Source of the DNA: Pseudomonadota bacterium
Lineage (GTDB): Bacteria > Pseudomonadota > Gammaproteobacteria > Burkholderiales > Burkholderiaceae_C
DNA: 64,000 bases
Direction of reading: 5' to 3'
Assembly: GCA_023387335.1 (NCBI GenBank)
Contig: JAEWIF010000052.1
Location: 186,001 to 250,000, forward strand
Shown here: positions 8,683 to 16,953 of the stretch, piece after piece
Layout: each line of letters begins with the position of its first letter
Position numbering within the stretch: the first letter of the stretch is position 1
Program-made: the position numbers and the translations under genes
The notes under the pieces: generated by a model
The model's input: only the letters and a program-made list of their open reading frames with translations
What the model was told of the DNA's origin: nothing
The model's database searches: none

Positions 8683-9452
8683 CGGCCGACGAACGCCGGC
8701 CGGCTCTTCTCCAGGAAGGCCTTCCAGCCGATGCGAAAGTCCTCGGTGTCGAAGCACAGGTGCGCCTCGTCGCGCTCCTCCGCGGTGATCGGCGTGGGCT
8801 GCAGCATGCGGTTGACGAACTTCTTGTGCCAGCGCGCCACCAGCGGCGCGCCATGGCTGATGCGCTTCGCGGCGGCGAAGGCTTCGGCGGCCACCTCGGA
8901 GTCCGCGACGAAGCGGTTCACCAGGCCCTTGCGCATCGCCTCCTCGGCGCCGAACACGCGGCCTTCCAGCAGGATCTCCAGCGTGCCGGCCTTGCCGGCC
9001 AGCGCCACCAGGCCGCTCAGCTCCTCGTAGGAAACCACCAGGCCGAGCCGGTTGATCGGCACGCCGAAGCGGCTCGATTCGCCGCAGATGCGCATGTCGC
9101 ACATCGTCGCCATCTCCAGGCCGCCGCCGACGCACGCGCCATGGATCTGCGCGAGCGTGGGATGGCGGCAGTCCGCGATGGCATGCAGCGCGGCCTGCGT
9201 GATCTTCGAGTAGGCGCGCGACTTCGCGGCGCTGTTGCGCTCGCGCTCGAACTCCTCGATGTCGGCGCCGGCGGAGAAGGCCTTCTCGCCCGCGCCGCGC
9301 AGGATGACGCAGCGCACCGAATCGTCGGCCGACAACGCCTCGAAGGTCCGCGCCAGGTCGCGCCACATGCCCAGGTCCAGGGCGTTCATCTTGTCCGGCT
9401 TGTTCAGGGTGACGGTGGCGACGGCGTCGGTGCGCTCGAGGAGGATGGACAT
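8679..9452 (-). CDS. enoyl-CoA hydratase/isomerase (crotonase family)
   Basis: A 257-residue crotonase. It shows the N-terminal VATVTLNKPDKMNALD, the oxyanion segment FSAGADIEEF, and IHGACVGGGLEMATMCDMRI, where the second oxyanion glycine resides. The segment FGVPINRLGLV does not carry the E-x-x-x-G pattern of classical hydratases, so an isomerase, hydrolase or decarboxylase role is possible. Crotonases act on acyl-CoA thioesters in the cytosol. It is divergent from a CoA-transferase operon 146 bp away, which could supply its CoA ester. Confidence 0.85.
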   Translation of the reverse strand: MSILLERTDAVATVTLNKPDKMNALDLGMWRDLARTFEALSADDSVRCVILRGAGEKAFSAGADIEEFERERNSAAKSRAYSKITQAALHAIADCRHPTLAQIHGACVGGGLEMATMCDMRICGESSRFGVPINRLGLVVSYEELSGLVALAGKAGTLEILLEGRVFGAEEAMRKGLVNRFVADSEVAAEAFAAAKRISHGAPLVARWHKKFVNRMLQPTPITAEERDEAHLCFDTEDFRIGWKAFLEKSRPAFVGR

Positions 9453-9509
9453 GTGCGTGCGGGATGGAAAAGGGGCGCAGTCTATGAGCCGCGCCCCTCG
9501 CGGGCCAAG

Positions 9510-9522
9510 CGAGAAAAACTAG
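9510..9522. promoter_or_regulatory. A-rich motif shared with the LysR leader (possible operator)
   Basis: CGAGAAAAACTAG in the divergent intergenic region between the enoyl-CoA hydratase and the CoA-transferase matches CGAGAAAAAGTAG at 7757-7769, before the GcvA-like LysR gene, with one mismatch in 13. Such an A-run is rare in this GC-rich sequence. A LysR site common to both promoters is inferred, not shown. Confidence 0.3.
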
Positions 9523-9598
9523 TGCACGCCAGAGAATTTGTCGTTTGACCGGTCGATGGGGCGAATCCACACTGCGCCTCCTTTCAACCGCTCGACCG

Positions 9599-10798
9599 AT
9601 GACCGCTCCCCTGCCCCTGTCCCACCTCAAGGTCCTGGATGTCAGCCAGGTGATGGCCGGCCCCTTCGCCTGCATGCTGCTCGGCGACATGGGCGCCGAC
9701 GTCGTGAAGGTCGAACCGCCCGGCGTGGGCGACCAGACCCGCCGCGCCATGGGCTTTCGCCTCAAGGGCGCCGACAGCGGCGGCTTCCTCGCCCTGAACC
9801 GCAACAAGCGCAGCATCGAGATCGACCTCAAGAGCGCGGCCGGCCTCGAGGCCTTCTACGAACTCGTTCGCGGCGCCGACGTGCTGATCGAGAACAACCG
9901 CCCGGGCGTGGCCGCCCGCCTGAAGATCGACTACGAGACGCTGAAGGCGATCAACCCCCGGCTGGTGTACGCCAGCATCTCGGGCTTCGGCCAGACCGGC
10001 CCCTGGGCCAGCCGGCCGGGGTTCGACCTGATCGCGCAGGCGATGACCGGCATCATGAGCGTCACCGGCTACCCGGGCATGCCGCCGGCCAAGAGCAGCG
10101 TGCCGGTCGGCGACCTGGGCGCCGGCCTGTTCGCGGCCTACGCGGTGCTCAGCGCCGTGCAGGGACGCGATCGCAGCGGCCAGGGCCAGTACGTCGACGT
10201 CTCGCTGTTCGAAAGCGCGCTCAGCCTGTCGATCTGGGAGGTCGCGGAGTTCTGGGGCACGCAGAAGGTGCCTTCGCCCATCGGCAGCGCCAACCGCATG
10301 AGTGCGCCCTACCAGGCCTTCCGCGCCGCCGACCGCCATTTCGTCTTCGGCGCCGCCAACCAGAAGCTCTGGACCGCGCTGTGCGGGGTGCTGGAGCGCG
10401 CCGACCTGCTGCGGGACGAGCGCTTCGCCTCGAACACCGAGCGCCTTCGCAACCGCGACGCGCTGGTCGCCGAGCTCGAGCCGACGCTGGCCACGCGCAA
10501 GGCCGACGAGTGGATCGAGGCGCTGCTCGCCGCCGGCGTGCCGGCCGCGCCCATCCTCGGCTACGACGAGGCGCTGGTGAGCGAACAGGCGCAGGCGCGC
10601 AACATGGTGATGGAGATGGAACACCCGGTCGAGGGAACCATCCGCCAGCTCGGCTTCCCCGTGAAGCTGCACGGCACGCCGCAGCAGCTGCGCCGGGCCC
10701 CGCCGCTCCTGGGCCAGCACACCGAGGAAATCATGCGCGAGGCCGGCTGCGACGCCGCGGCCATCGAACGGCTGCGCGCGGCCGGCGCGTTCGGCTGA
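9599..10798 (+). CDS. CaiB/BaiF (family III) CoA-transferase
   Basis: A 399-residue, full-length family III CoA-transferase that moves CoA from a donor such as succinyl-CoA to a carboxylate. It starts LSHLKVLDVSQVMAGPFACMLLGDMGADVVKVEPP, the classic N-terminal motif, continues with GFLALNRNKRSIEIDLK, and has Asp143 in RPGFDLIAQAMTG as the likely catalytic residue. The C-terminus has AAGVPAAPILGYDEAL. ATG 9599 is chosen over an upstream ATG frame beginning 9545, whose extra residues look non-homologous. It heads an operon with two Bug receptors and an FAH-family enzyme, so imported acid may be activated here. Confidence 0.9.
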   Translation: MTAPLPLSHLKVLDVSQVMAGPFACMLLGDMGADVVKVEPPGVGDQTRRAMGFRLKGADSGGFLALNRNKRSIEIDLKSAAGLEAFYELVRGADVLIENNRPGVAARLKIDYETLKAINPRLVYASISGFGQTGPWASRPGFDLIAQAMTGIMSVTGYPGMPPAKSSVPVGDLGAGLFAAYAVLSAVQGRDRSGQGQYVDVSLFESALSLSIWEVAEFWGTQKVPSPIGSANRMSAPYQAFRAADRHFVFGAANQKLWTALCGVLERADLLRDERFASNTERLRNRDALVAELEPTLATRKADEWIEALLAAGVPAAPILGYDEALVSEQAQARNMVMEMEHPVEGTIRQLGFPVKLHGTPQQLRRAPPLLGQHTEEIMREAGCDAAAIERLRAAGAFG

Positions 10799-10847
10799 AC
10801 GCCCTCACCGATCCCACTTCACCCCCAGCAATCACAAGGAGACAAAC

Positions 10848-11825
10848 TTGATCCATCGCCGCAATTCCATCGTGGCCGGCCTCTGCGCAGCGTTCGCGCT
10901 GCTGGCCGGTGCGCCGCTGACGGCCGCCGCCGACGGCGCCTATCCGCAGCGCCCCGTGGAGATCGTCGTTCCCTATGCCGCCGGCGGCGGCGCCGACGTG
11001 ATGGCGCGCGCCTTCTCCGCGGCGGCCGCCAGGCACCTTCCGCAGAGCTTCATCGTCATCAACAAGCCCGGTGCCGCCGGCGTGATCGGCTGGACCGACG
11101 TGATCAACGCCAGGCCGGACGGCTACAAGGTGGCGCTCACGACCGTGGAAGTCACCTTCCTCAACTACCTGGGCCTGGCGAAGTTCGGCTGGGACGAGCT
11201 GGTGCCCATCGCCAAGCTCAATGGCGATCCGGCCGTGCTGGTGGTGCGCGCCGACGCGCCCTGGTCGACGCTGGAGCAGTTCCTCGACGCCTCGAAGAAG
11301 GCCGGCGCCAACACGCGCATCGGCAACGCCGGCCAGGGCTCCATGTGGCACCTGTCGGCGGTGGCCCTGGCCGACAAGGCCGGCGCCAGCCTCAACCACA
11401 TCCCGTTCGCGGGCGGCAACCCGGCGCTGCAATCGCTGCTGGGCGGCCACATCGAGGCCGTGATCGCGAGCGCGCCCGAGGTGGCGACCCACGTCTCCTC
11501 CGGCAAGCTGCGCGCGCTGGGCGTGATGTCCGCCAAGCGCATCAAGGGCTTCGAGAACGTGCCCACCATGAAGGAGCGCAACTACGACCTGGTGCTGGGC
11601 ACCTGGCGCGGCCTCGCGGTTCCGAAGGGCACGCCGCCCGAGGTGATCAACACGCTCAAGACGGTGGTCGCCAGGACCATGCAGGAGCCCTCGCTGCGCG
11701 AGACGATGGAGAAGCAGAACTTCAGCACCGACACCTACGAGGACCAGGCCGCCTTCCAGGCGAGCATGGCGCGCGAGAGCGCCTACATCAAGCAGATCGC
11801 GGCCAAGGCCGACATGAAGAAGTGA
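10848..11825 (+). CDS. Bug-family (TctC-type) periplasmic solute receptor
   Basis: A 325-residue periplasmic binding protein of the tripartite tricarboxylate transporter receptor (Bug) family. It has a signal peptide (residues 1-27, hydrophobic core GLCAAFALLAGAPL), then YPQRPVEIVVPYAAGGGADVMARAFS, KPGAAGVIG, NAGQGSMWHLSA and the late DQAAFQASMARES. These receptors bind small carboxylates. The start is TTG; AAGGAG lies at 10836-10842, 5 nt upstream, and makes it convincing. It is the second gene of the CoA-transferase operon and is followed at once by a second, different Bug gene; no TctA/TctB membrane genes are nearby. Confidence 0.9.
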   Translation: MIHRRNSIVAGLCAAFALLAGAPLTAAADGAYPQRPVEIVVPYAAGGGADVMARAFSAAAARHLPQSFIVINKPGAAGVIGWTDVINARPDGYKVALTTVEVTFLNYLGLAKFGWDELVPIAKLNGDPAVLVVRADAPWSTLEQFLDASKKAGANTRIGNAGQGSMWHLSAVALADKAGASLNHIPFAGGNPALQSLLGGHIEAVIASAPEVATHVSSGKLRALGVMSAKRIKGFENVPTMKERNYDLVLGTWRGLAVPKGTPPEVINTLKTVVARTMQEPSLRETMEKQNFSTDTYEDQAAFQASMARESAYIKQIAAKADMKK

Positions 11826-11830
11826 GCCCC

Positions 11831-12802
11831 ATGCAACGTCGTCGATTCCTCGCGGCCGCCGCCGCCTCCGCCACCTCCGTCGCCGCGCCCCTGGCCTTCG
11901 CGCAGGACCTGCCGGCCGGGCCGCTGAAGATCGTCGTCGGCTTCCCGCCGGGCGGCGGCACCGACGCGGTGGCCCGCCTCCTGGCCCAGAAGCTGGCCGC
12001 GCTGTGGAACATCAGCGTGGTGGTCGACAACAAGCCCGGCGCCGCCGGCGTGATCGCCGCCGAATTCACGGCCAAGCAGCAGCCCGACGGCAACACGCTG
12101 CTGATGGCCAACTTCAGCAGCCACGCGGTGGCGCCCGCGCTGTACCCCAAGCTGGGCTACGTGGTGGAGCGCGACTTCACGCCGCTGTCGCTGGTGGGCG
12201 TCACGCCCAACGTGCTGGTCTGCCGGCCCGACAGCGCCGCGAAGACGCTGCAGGACGTGATCGCGCTGTGCCGCGCCAAGCCCGGCCGCGTGTCGTTCGG
12301 CTCGGCGGGACAAGGCAGCGCGCAGCACCTCGCGCTGGAGATGTTCAAGCTGCGCGCCAAGGTCGACGCGCTGCACGTCCCGTACAAGGGCTCGGGCCCG
12401 ATGATCACCGACCTCCTGGGCGGCCAGATCGACTACAGCTTCGAGACCATGTCCTCGGCGGTCCAGCTCGTGAAGCAGGGCAAGCTGGTCGCCGTCGCGC
12501 AGACCAGCGCCACCCGCTCGCGCCAGTTCGCCGACGTTCCCACGATCGCCGAGCTGGGCTACCCGGGCTTCCAGGCGGCCACCTGGTACGGCATGGTCGG
12601 TCCGGCGAAGCTGCCGGCCGCCATGGCCGCGCGCATGAACGCCGACATCAGCAAGGTGCTGGCGATGCCGGACGTGGCCGAGAAGCTGCAGGGCTACAGC
12701 GCCGAAGGCGGCGGTGGCTCCATGCGCCGCTTCGCCGAGTTCATGGCCGACGAGCAGGACCGCTGGGGCAAGGTCATCCGCGAGGCGAAGGTGACGCTGT
12801 GA
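11831..12802 (+). CDS. Bug-family (TctC-type) periplasmic solute receptor
   Basis: A 323-residue second receptor in tandem, only distantly like its upstream neighbour. It has an exported N-terminus with a twin-arginine-like start (MQRRRFLAAAAASATSVAAP), then PLKIVVGFPPGGGTDAVARLL, DNKPGAAGVIAAEF, FGSAGQGSAQHLA and VPYKGSGPMITDLLGGQIDY. It should bind a carboxylate in the periplasm. It lies 5 bp after the first Bug gene and its stop overlaps the start of the FAH-family gene (GTGA). Two dissimilar receptors in one operon may widen the substrate range or serve two related ligands. Confidence 0.9.
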   Translation: MQRRRFLAAAAASATSVAAPLAFAQDLPAGPLKIVVGFPPGGGTDAVARLLAQKLAALWNISVVVDNKPGAAGVIAAEFTAKQQPDGNTLLMANFSSHAVAPALYPKLGYVVERDFTPLSLVGVTPNVLVCRPDSAAKTLQDVIALCRAKPGRVSFGSAGQGSAQHLALEMFKLRAKVDALHVPYKGSGPMITDLLGGQIDYSFETMSSAVQLVKQGKLVAVAQTSATRSRQFADVPTIAELGYPGFQAATWYGMVGPAKLPAAMAARMNADISKVLAMPDVAEKLQGYSAEGGGGSMRRFAEFMADEQDRWGKVIREAKVTL

Positions 12803-13980
12803 CGGCTGCGGCGAGTTCACCGGTCACCGCGGCGGAGACGCTGCCGGCGGACGCGGCGCGGGCGCTGCTGGTCGGCCGCGCCTGGCTGCCCGGTGTCGGC
12901 CCCGTGCCGGTGCTGGTGCGTGAAGGCCGCCTGCTGGACCTCAGCGCACTGGCGCCCACGATGTCCTCGCTTCTCGAGCGCGAGGGCCTCGCCCTTGCCC
13001 TGCGGTCGGCCAGCGGGACCGACCTCGGGCCGCTGGAGGGATGGCTCGCTTCCACTGTCGCGAACGGGCCCGACGAGGCGCACCGCCACCTGCTCGCGCC
13101 GAACGACCTGCAGGTGGTCAAGGCCGCCGGCGTGACGTTCGCCGACAGCATGGTCGAGCGCGTCATCGAGGAGCAGGCCCGCGGCGACGCGGCCAGGGCC
13201 GAAGCGGTGCGCCGGCAGGTCGTGGCCGTCGTCGGTAACGACCTGGCCGCGCTGCGTCCCGGTTCGAAGGAGGCCATGGCGCTGAAGGAACTGCTGCTGG
13301 CCAAGGGCCTGTGGTCGCAGTACCTGGAAGTGGGCATCGGGCCGGACGCCGAGGTGTTCACCAAGGCGCCGCCGATGTCCTCGCTGGGCACCGGCGTGCG
13401 CGTGGGCCTGCATCCGCGCTCCACCTGGAACAACCCGGAGCCCGAAGTGGTGCTGGCCGTCGACGCTGCCGCCCGCGTGGTCGGCGCGACGCTGGGCAAC
13501 GACGTGAACCTGCGCGACTTCGAAGGCCGCAGCGCGCTCCTGCTCGGCAAGGCCAAGGACAACAACGGCGCGTGCGCCATCGGCCCCTTCATCCGGGTCT
13601 TCGACGAAGCGTTCGGCATCGACGACGTGCGGCGCGCGGTGATCGACCTCGAGGTGGCCGGCCGCGACGGCTTCGTCCTGCACGGCAGCAGCTCGATGGC
13701 GCGCATCAGCCGCGACCCGCTCGACCTGGTGGAGCACGCCATGGGGCGCTGCCACCAGTACCCCGACGGGATGATGCTGTTCTGCGGCACGATGTTCGCG
13801 CCCATCCAGGACCGCGATGCGCCGGGCGCGGGCTTCACCCACCACGTGGGCGACCGCGTGCGCATCAGCAGCGGCTCGCTGGGCGGGCTGGTCAACTGGG
13901 TGGACCACAGCGATGCCATCCCGCCGTGGCGGTTCGGCATCACCGCGCTGCTCCGGAGCCTGGCTGCGCGCAGGCCCTGA
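12799..13980 (+). CDS. fumarylacetoacetate-hydrolase (FAH) superfamily enzyme, long form
   Basis: A 393-residue member of the FAH superfamily, longer than the typical 220-280-residue hydratases and similar in layout to the AraD1-like 2-keto-3-deoxy-acid dehydratases. After a variable N-terminus it shows APNDLQVVKAAGVTFADSMVER, KAPPMSSLGTGVRVGLHP, STWNNPEPEVVLAVD with the acidic metal ligands, GNDVNLRDFEGRSALLLGKAKDNN, and SLGGLVNWVDH. The family acts on beta-diketo or 2-oxo acids with Mg2+. GTG 12799 overlaps the preceding stop. The likely role is in the catabolism of the acid that the two Bug receptors import; the exact reaction is open. Confidence 0.85.
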   Translation: MTAAASSPVTAAETLPADAARALLVGRAWLPGVGPVPVLVREGRLLDLSALAPTMSSLLEREGLALALRSASGTDLGPLEGWLASTVANGPDEAHRHLLAPNDLQVVKAAGVTFADSMVERVIEEQARGDAARAEAVRRQVVAVVGNDLAALRPGSKEAMALKELLLAKGLWSQYLEVGIGPDAEVFTKAPPMSSLGTGVRVGLHPRSTWNNPEPEVVLAVDAAARVVGATLGNDVNLRDFEGRSALLLGKAKDNNGACAIGPFIRVFDEAFGIDDVRRAVIDLEVAGRDGFVLHGSSSMARISRDPLDLVEHAMGRCHQYPDGMMLFCGTMFAPIQDRDAPGAGFTHHVGDRVRISSGSLGGLVNWVDHSDAIPPWRFGITALLRSLAARRP

Positions 13981-14145
13981 TCACCACGCGAACATCAATG
14001 CCGCGCCGGCGCCCAGCAGGGCGCCGGTCGCGCCGATCAGGGTGACGTCATTGCGGTTGTCGCCGCTGAGGTGGGCAAAGCAGGCGGACCAGATGAAGGC
14101 GGCGCTCAGCGCCGCGAGCAGCACTGCGACGTCGAACTGAGTCAT
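13981..14145 (-). CDS. 54-residue membrane protein
   Basis: A short gene starting with ATG at 14145 and ending immediately beside the FAH gene stop. The predicted product (MTQFDVAVLLAALSAAFIWS at the start) has two hydrophobic segments, residues 4-24 and 36-53, separated by a polar loop SGDNRNDVT: a two-helix hairpin. GGAG lies about 9 nt before the start. Codon use is like the neighbours. No family is recognised; function unknown. Confidence 0.6.
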   Translation of the reverse strand: MTQFDVAVLLAALSAAFIWSACFAHLSGDNRNDVTLIGATGALLGAGAALMFAW

Positions 14146-14507
14146 GGGGATTCACTCCGTCACGTTGGGCCATCGCGCAAGGGATGGCGGATTCACCAGC
14201 GGCGCTGCCGTGCCCGGTGATTCGTGACGCGCCAAGCGGAAGGAATCACCGGGCCGAGGTGAGTCCTTGGGATCGCATCGGCTTCATGAGGCTCAGTCTA
14301 GTGCGCAACCCGAGCGGTCGTGCGCAGCCTGAGCAATGCCCTGACGGTCCTTGCCAGATCCGCGGCTGTAACAAACGTTCGCGCGCGCACATAAGGGCCG
14401 CTGGGCCGGGTGAAAGCGCTGTTGCCTCGCTTCACGAACGACACAGTTTCTAAAAGCGCTGCGGCGCCGGCCCATGCATCTTTGCGCGTTTCGCAACGAA
14501 GAGCCGC
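14146..14507. other. intergenic region with a 12-bp perfect inverted repeat
   Basis: No convincing gene lies in these 362 bases; the longest frame lacks a start signal and family features. The clear structure is GCCCGGTGATTC (14212-14223) and its exact complement GAATCACCGGGC (14243-14254), 19 bases apart. Related GATTCAC words occur at about 14149 and 14190. It could be an operator or an RNA stem. There is no U-run after it, so a simple terminator is unlikely. Confidence 0.5.
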
Positions 14508-15206
14508 GTGACCGCACCCAGAAAAATACTCATCGTCGACGACGACGCACCCACCTCCGCGCTGCTCGCGGACTTCTTCCAGGGCCAGGGCTTCGCCACC
14601 ACCGTCCTGATGAACGGCCTTCACGTCGAGCCGGAGGTGCGCCGCTCGAACCCCGACCTCGTGCTGCTGGACGTGACGCTGCCGGGCATGGACGGCATCG
14701 AGGTCTGCAACCAGGTGCGCCGGTTCTCGGCGGTGCCGATCATCATGCTGAGCGCGCGCACCGAGGAGATCGACCGCACCCTGGGCCTGGAGGTCGGCGC
14801 CGACGACTACGTCTGCAAGCCCTACGGCTTTCGCGAGGTCGCCGCGCGCGTGAAGGCGCAGCTGCGCCGGGCGGAAGGACGGGTCGGCGCGAGGACCGTG
14901 CTGCATGGATTCCGCATCGACGAGGGCGGACGCCGCATCGCCTGCGACGACCAGTGGCTCGCGCTCACGACGCAGGAGTTCCGGCTGCTGCGCAAGCTGC
15001 TGACCCGTCCGGGCCACGTGTTCTCGCGCGAGGACCTGATGGAGTGCACCGACGACCCTTCGCGCGCGAGCAGCGAGCGCGCCGTGGACAGCCACGTGAA
15101 GAACCTGCGCCGCAAGATCGAGGCCGTGCGCCGCGAAGGCGCGGCCATCGTGTCCGTTTACGGCGTGGGTTACCGCTTCGATCCGGAGATGGCGACGGCA
15201 CGCTGA
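14508..15206 (+). CDS. OmpR/PhoB-family response regulator (orphan)
   Basis: A 232-residue two-domain response regulator. The receiver domain (about 1-120) has the acidic pocket IVDDDAP, the phospho-acceptor in LVLLDVTLPGMDG, the switch Ser in IIMLSARTE and the Lys in VCKPYGFREV. The C-terminal winged helix (about 135-225) has LTTQEFRLLRKLLTRPGHVFSREDLM and HVKNLRRKIEAV, ending YGVGYRF. GTG 14508 is the start. No histidine kinase gene is adjacent, so its partner lies elsewhere. A long inverted repeat upstream may be a regulatory site. The next gene encodes a cytochrome c peroxidase, a possible target. Confidence 0.92.
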   Translation: MTAPRKILIVDDDAPTSALLADFFQGQGFATTVLMNGLHVEPEVRRSNPDLVLLDVTLPGMDGIEVCNQVRRFSAVPIIMLSARTEEIDRTLGLEVGADDYVCKPYGFREVAARVKAQLRRAEGRVGARTVLHGFRIDEGGRRIACDDQWLALTTQEFRLLRKLLTRPGHVFSREDLMECTDDPSRASSERAVDSHVKNLRRKIEAVRREGAAIVSVYGVGYRFDPEMATAR

Positions 15207-15304
15207 GCCCATCCGCAGCATGGAACCCGCGCGCCGAGTGCCTGCCAGGTTCCTCCACATTCGTTTCCAAGAATGCCGTGCTTCACGAACATTCAAGGAA
15301 GACG

Positions 15305-16510
15305 ATGCATTCCATCCCCGCCCGCCGGCTCATCCACGTCCTGCCGCTGTTCGCCGTCGCCTTGATGGCGGGCTGTGGAGGCGGCGGCGGGGGCGGCGAC
15401 GGCGCATCCGCAAGCGCACCGCTCTCGCTGTCGCCCGCGGCGGCCAGCGTCCTCGCGCTGGACCCGCAGCAGTTGCCCGACTACAAGGCTTCGCTGCCTC
15501 CGCACTACGCCAACGTCGCCGAGAACACGCCGGCCGGTACGCAGGACAGCCCGGTGGTCGCGGCGCTCGGACGGGTGCTGTTCCACGATCGCCAGCTGAG
15601 CTTCAACGCCGCCGTCTCCTGCGCGTCGTGCCACAAGCAGGACCAGGGCTTCGGCGACGCGGCGCGGTTCTCCACCGGCTTCGACGGAGTCGGCAAGACC
15701 ACTGCGCATTCCATGCGGCTGGCCAACCTCCGGTTCTTCGCCGCCGGCACCATGTTCTGGGACAAGCGCGCCGCCTCGCTGGAGGCGCAGTCCACGCTGC
15801 CGGTGCAGCATCCCGTCGAGATGGGCTTCGACGCCGCCCACGGCGGCATTCCCGCGCTGGTGCAGCGGATGCAATCCCTGCCGTACTACCCGGAGCTGTT
15901 CTCCGCGGCCTACGGCGATCCCGCCATCACCGAGGAACGGATGCAGCAGGCGCTCGCGGTGTTCATGCGCGCCATGGTTTCCACGAACAGCCGTTGGGAC
16001 CAGGCCTTCGCGCAGGTGTTCGACCCGAACCTGCCGGACAAGGGCGTGAACAAGCCGCTGCCCGGCTTCACCGAGGAGGAGAACCGGGGCCGCGAACTCT
16101 TCATGGCTCCTCGCGCCGCGGGCGGGCAGAACTGCGCGGCCTGCCACCAGCCGCCCTCCTTCGCCCTGGGCGGCTCCGGCAGCAACGGCCTGGACGCGGG
16201 CGAAGCGCTCCGCAGGAAATCGCCGTCCCTGAAGAACGTGGCGCTCTCGTCGTCATTCATGCACGACGGCCGCTTCTCGTCGCTCGAGGAGGTGGTGGAG
16301 CACTACAGCTCCGGCGTGCAGGACGGCCCCGGCCTCGATGCCCGCCTCAAGGGCGCGGACGGCACGGCGCTCAAGCCCAACCTCTCGCCGCAGGACAAGG
16401 CCGCGCTCGTGGCCTTCATGAAGACGCTCAGCGATCCGGTGCTGGGCGCGGACACGCGCTTCGCCTCGCCTTTCCGCACGGATGCCGGCGCATCGCGCCT
16501 CGAGCATTGA
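15305..16510 (+). CDS. lipoprotein di-heme cytochrome c peroxidase / MauG-like
   Basis: A 401-residue di-heme protein. A lipoprotein signal ends ALMAGC at Cys24, followed by a run of seven glycines that should act as a tether. The N-terminal haem motif CASCH is at 106-110 and the second CAACH at 277-281; the intervening FHDRQLSFN, LRFFAAGTMFWDKRA and QHPVEMG are typical of bacterial cytochrome c peroxidases. These reduce H2O2 with electrons from small cytochromes; MauG relatives oxidise proteins. AAGGAAG precedes ATG 15305, and in-frame upstream sequence is unrelated. A membrane-anchored periplasmic peroxide detoxifier is the likeliest role. Confidence 0.88.
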   Translation: MHSIPARRLIHVLPLFAVALMAGCGGGGGGGDGASASAPLSLSPAAASVLALDPQQLPDYKASLPPHYANVAENTPAGTQDSPVVAALGRVLFHDRQLSFNAAVSCASCHKQDQGFGDAARFSTGFDGVGKTTAHSMRLANLRFFAAGTMFWDKRAASLEAQSTLPVQHPVEMGFDAAHGGIPALVQRMQSLPYYPELFSAAYGDPAITEERMQQALAVFMRAMVSTNSRWDQAFAQVFDPNLPDKGVNKPLPGFTEEENRGRELFMAPRAAGGQNCAACHQPPSFALGGSGSNGLDAGEALRRKSPSLKNVALSSSFMHDGRFSSLEEVVEHYSSGVQDGPGLDARLKGADGTALKPNLSPQDKAALVAFMKTLSDPVLGADTRFASPFRTDAGASRLEH

Positions 16511-16551
16511 TCCTGCCGCATACTGGGCGGCAACTTCCGCGGAGGGAAACG

Positions 16552-16953
16552 ATGCGACCGCTGCCCCCCGAAACGACGGGCACCTACGCCATGGTGGTCA
16601 ACGCCGAGCACCTGGCCAGCCGGTTCAAGGACCCGATGCTGCCGCCGGTGCTGGCCACGCCCGTGATGATCCTGTTCATGGAGAACGCGGCCCTCAACGC
16701 GCTGAAGCCGTACCTGGAACCGGGCGAAAGCGCGCTGGGCACGCATGTGGATGTGAAGCACCTGGCCGCCACGCCGGTGGGGCGACGCATCACGGCCACC
16801 GCGACGGTGTCGCGGGTCTCGGGCCGGAGCATCACGTTCTCGGTGAGCGCCTCCGATGGCGACGAGCTGATCGGCAGCGGCACGCACGAGCGCGTGCTGA
16901 TCGACATGGCGCGCTTTTCCGCGCGGCTGGCCGCGAAAGCCGGGGGCGCCTAG
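16552..16953 (+). CDS. thioesterase-family (hot-dog fold) protein, FlK-like
   Basis: A 133-residue single-domain hot-dog protein resembling the fluoroacetyl-CoA-thioesterase-like family. PPVLATPVMILFMENAA forms the central helix, GTHVDVKHLAATPVGRRITATATV the following strands, and GSGTHERVLIDMARF the end. Such proteins hydrolyse acyl-CoA thioesters. The Shine-Dalgarno GGAGGG is clear, 6 nt before ATG 16552. It follows the peroxidase by 41 bp and overlaps the convergent molybdopterin gene by 4 bp. The substrate is unknown. Confidence 0.75.
   Translation: MRPLPPETTGTYAMVVNAEHLASRFKDPMLPPVLATPVMILFMENAALNALKPYLEPGESALGTHVDVKHLAATPVGRRITATATVSRVSGRSITFSVSASDGDELIGSGTHERVLIDMARFSARLAAKAGGA

Noticed and set aside
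14212..14254. Known riboswitch or rho-independent terminator
   Set aside because: The stem has a 19-base loop, no U-run and no recognisable aptamer core; only an inverted repeat can be claimed.
14184..14453. Plus-strand 89-residue frame before the response regulator
   Set aside because: No ribosome site, no family, and it spans the inverted repeat. I regard the stretch as non-coding.
14474..15304. Upstream extension of the cytochrome c peroxidase
   Set aside because: This part is the other-frame shadow of the response regulator; a lipoprotein leader with its own ribosome site starts at 15305.
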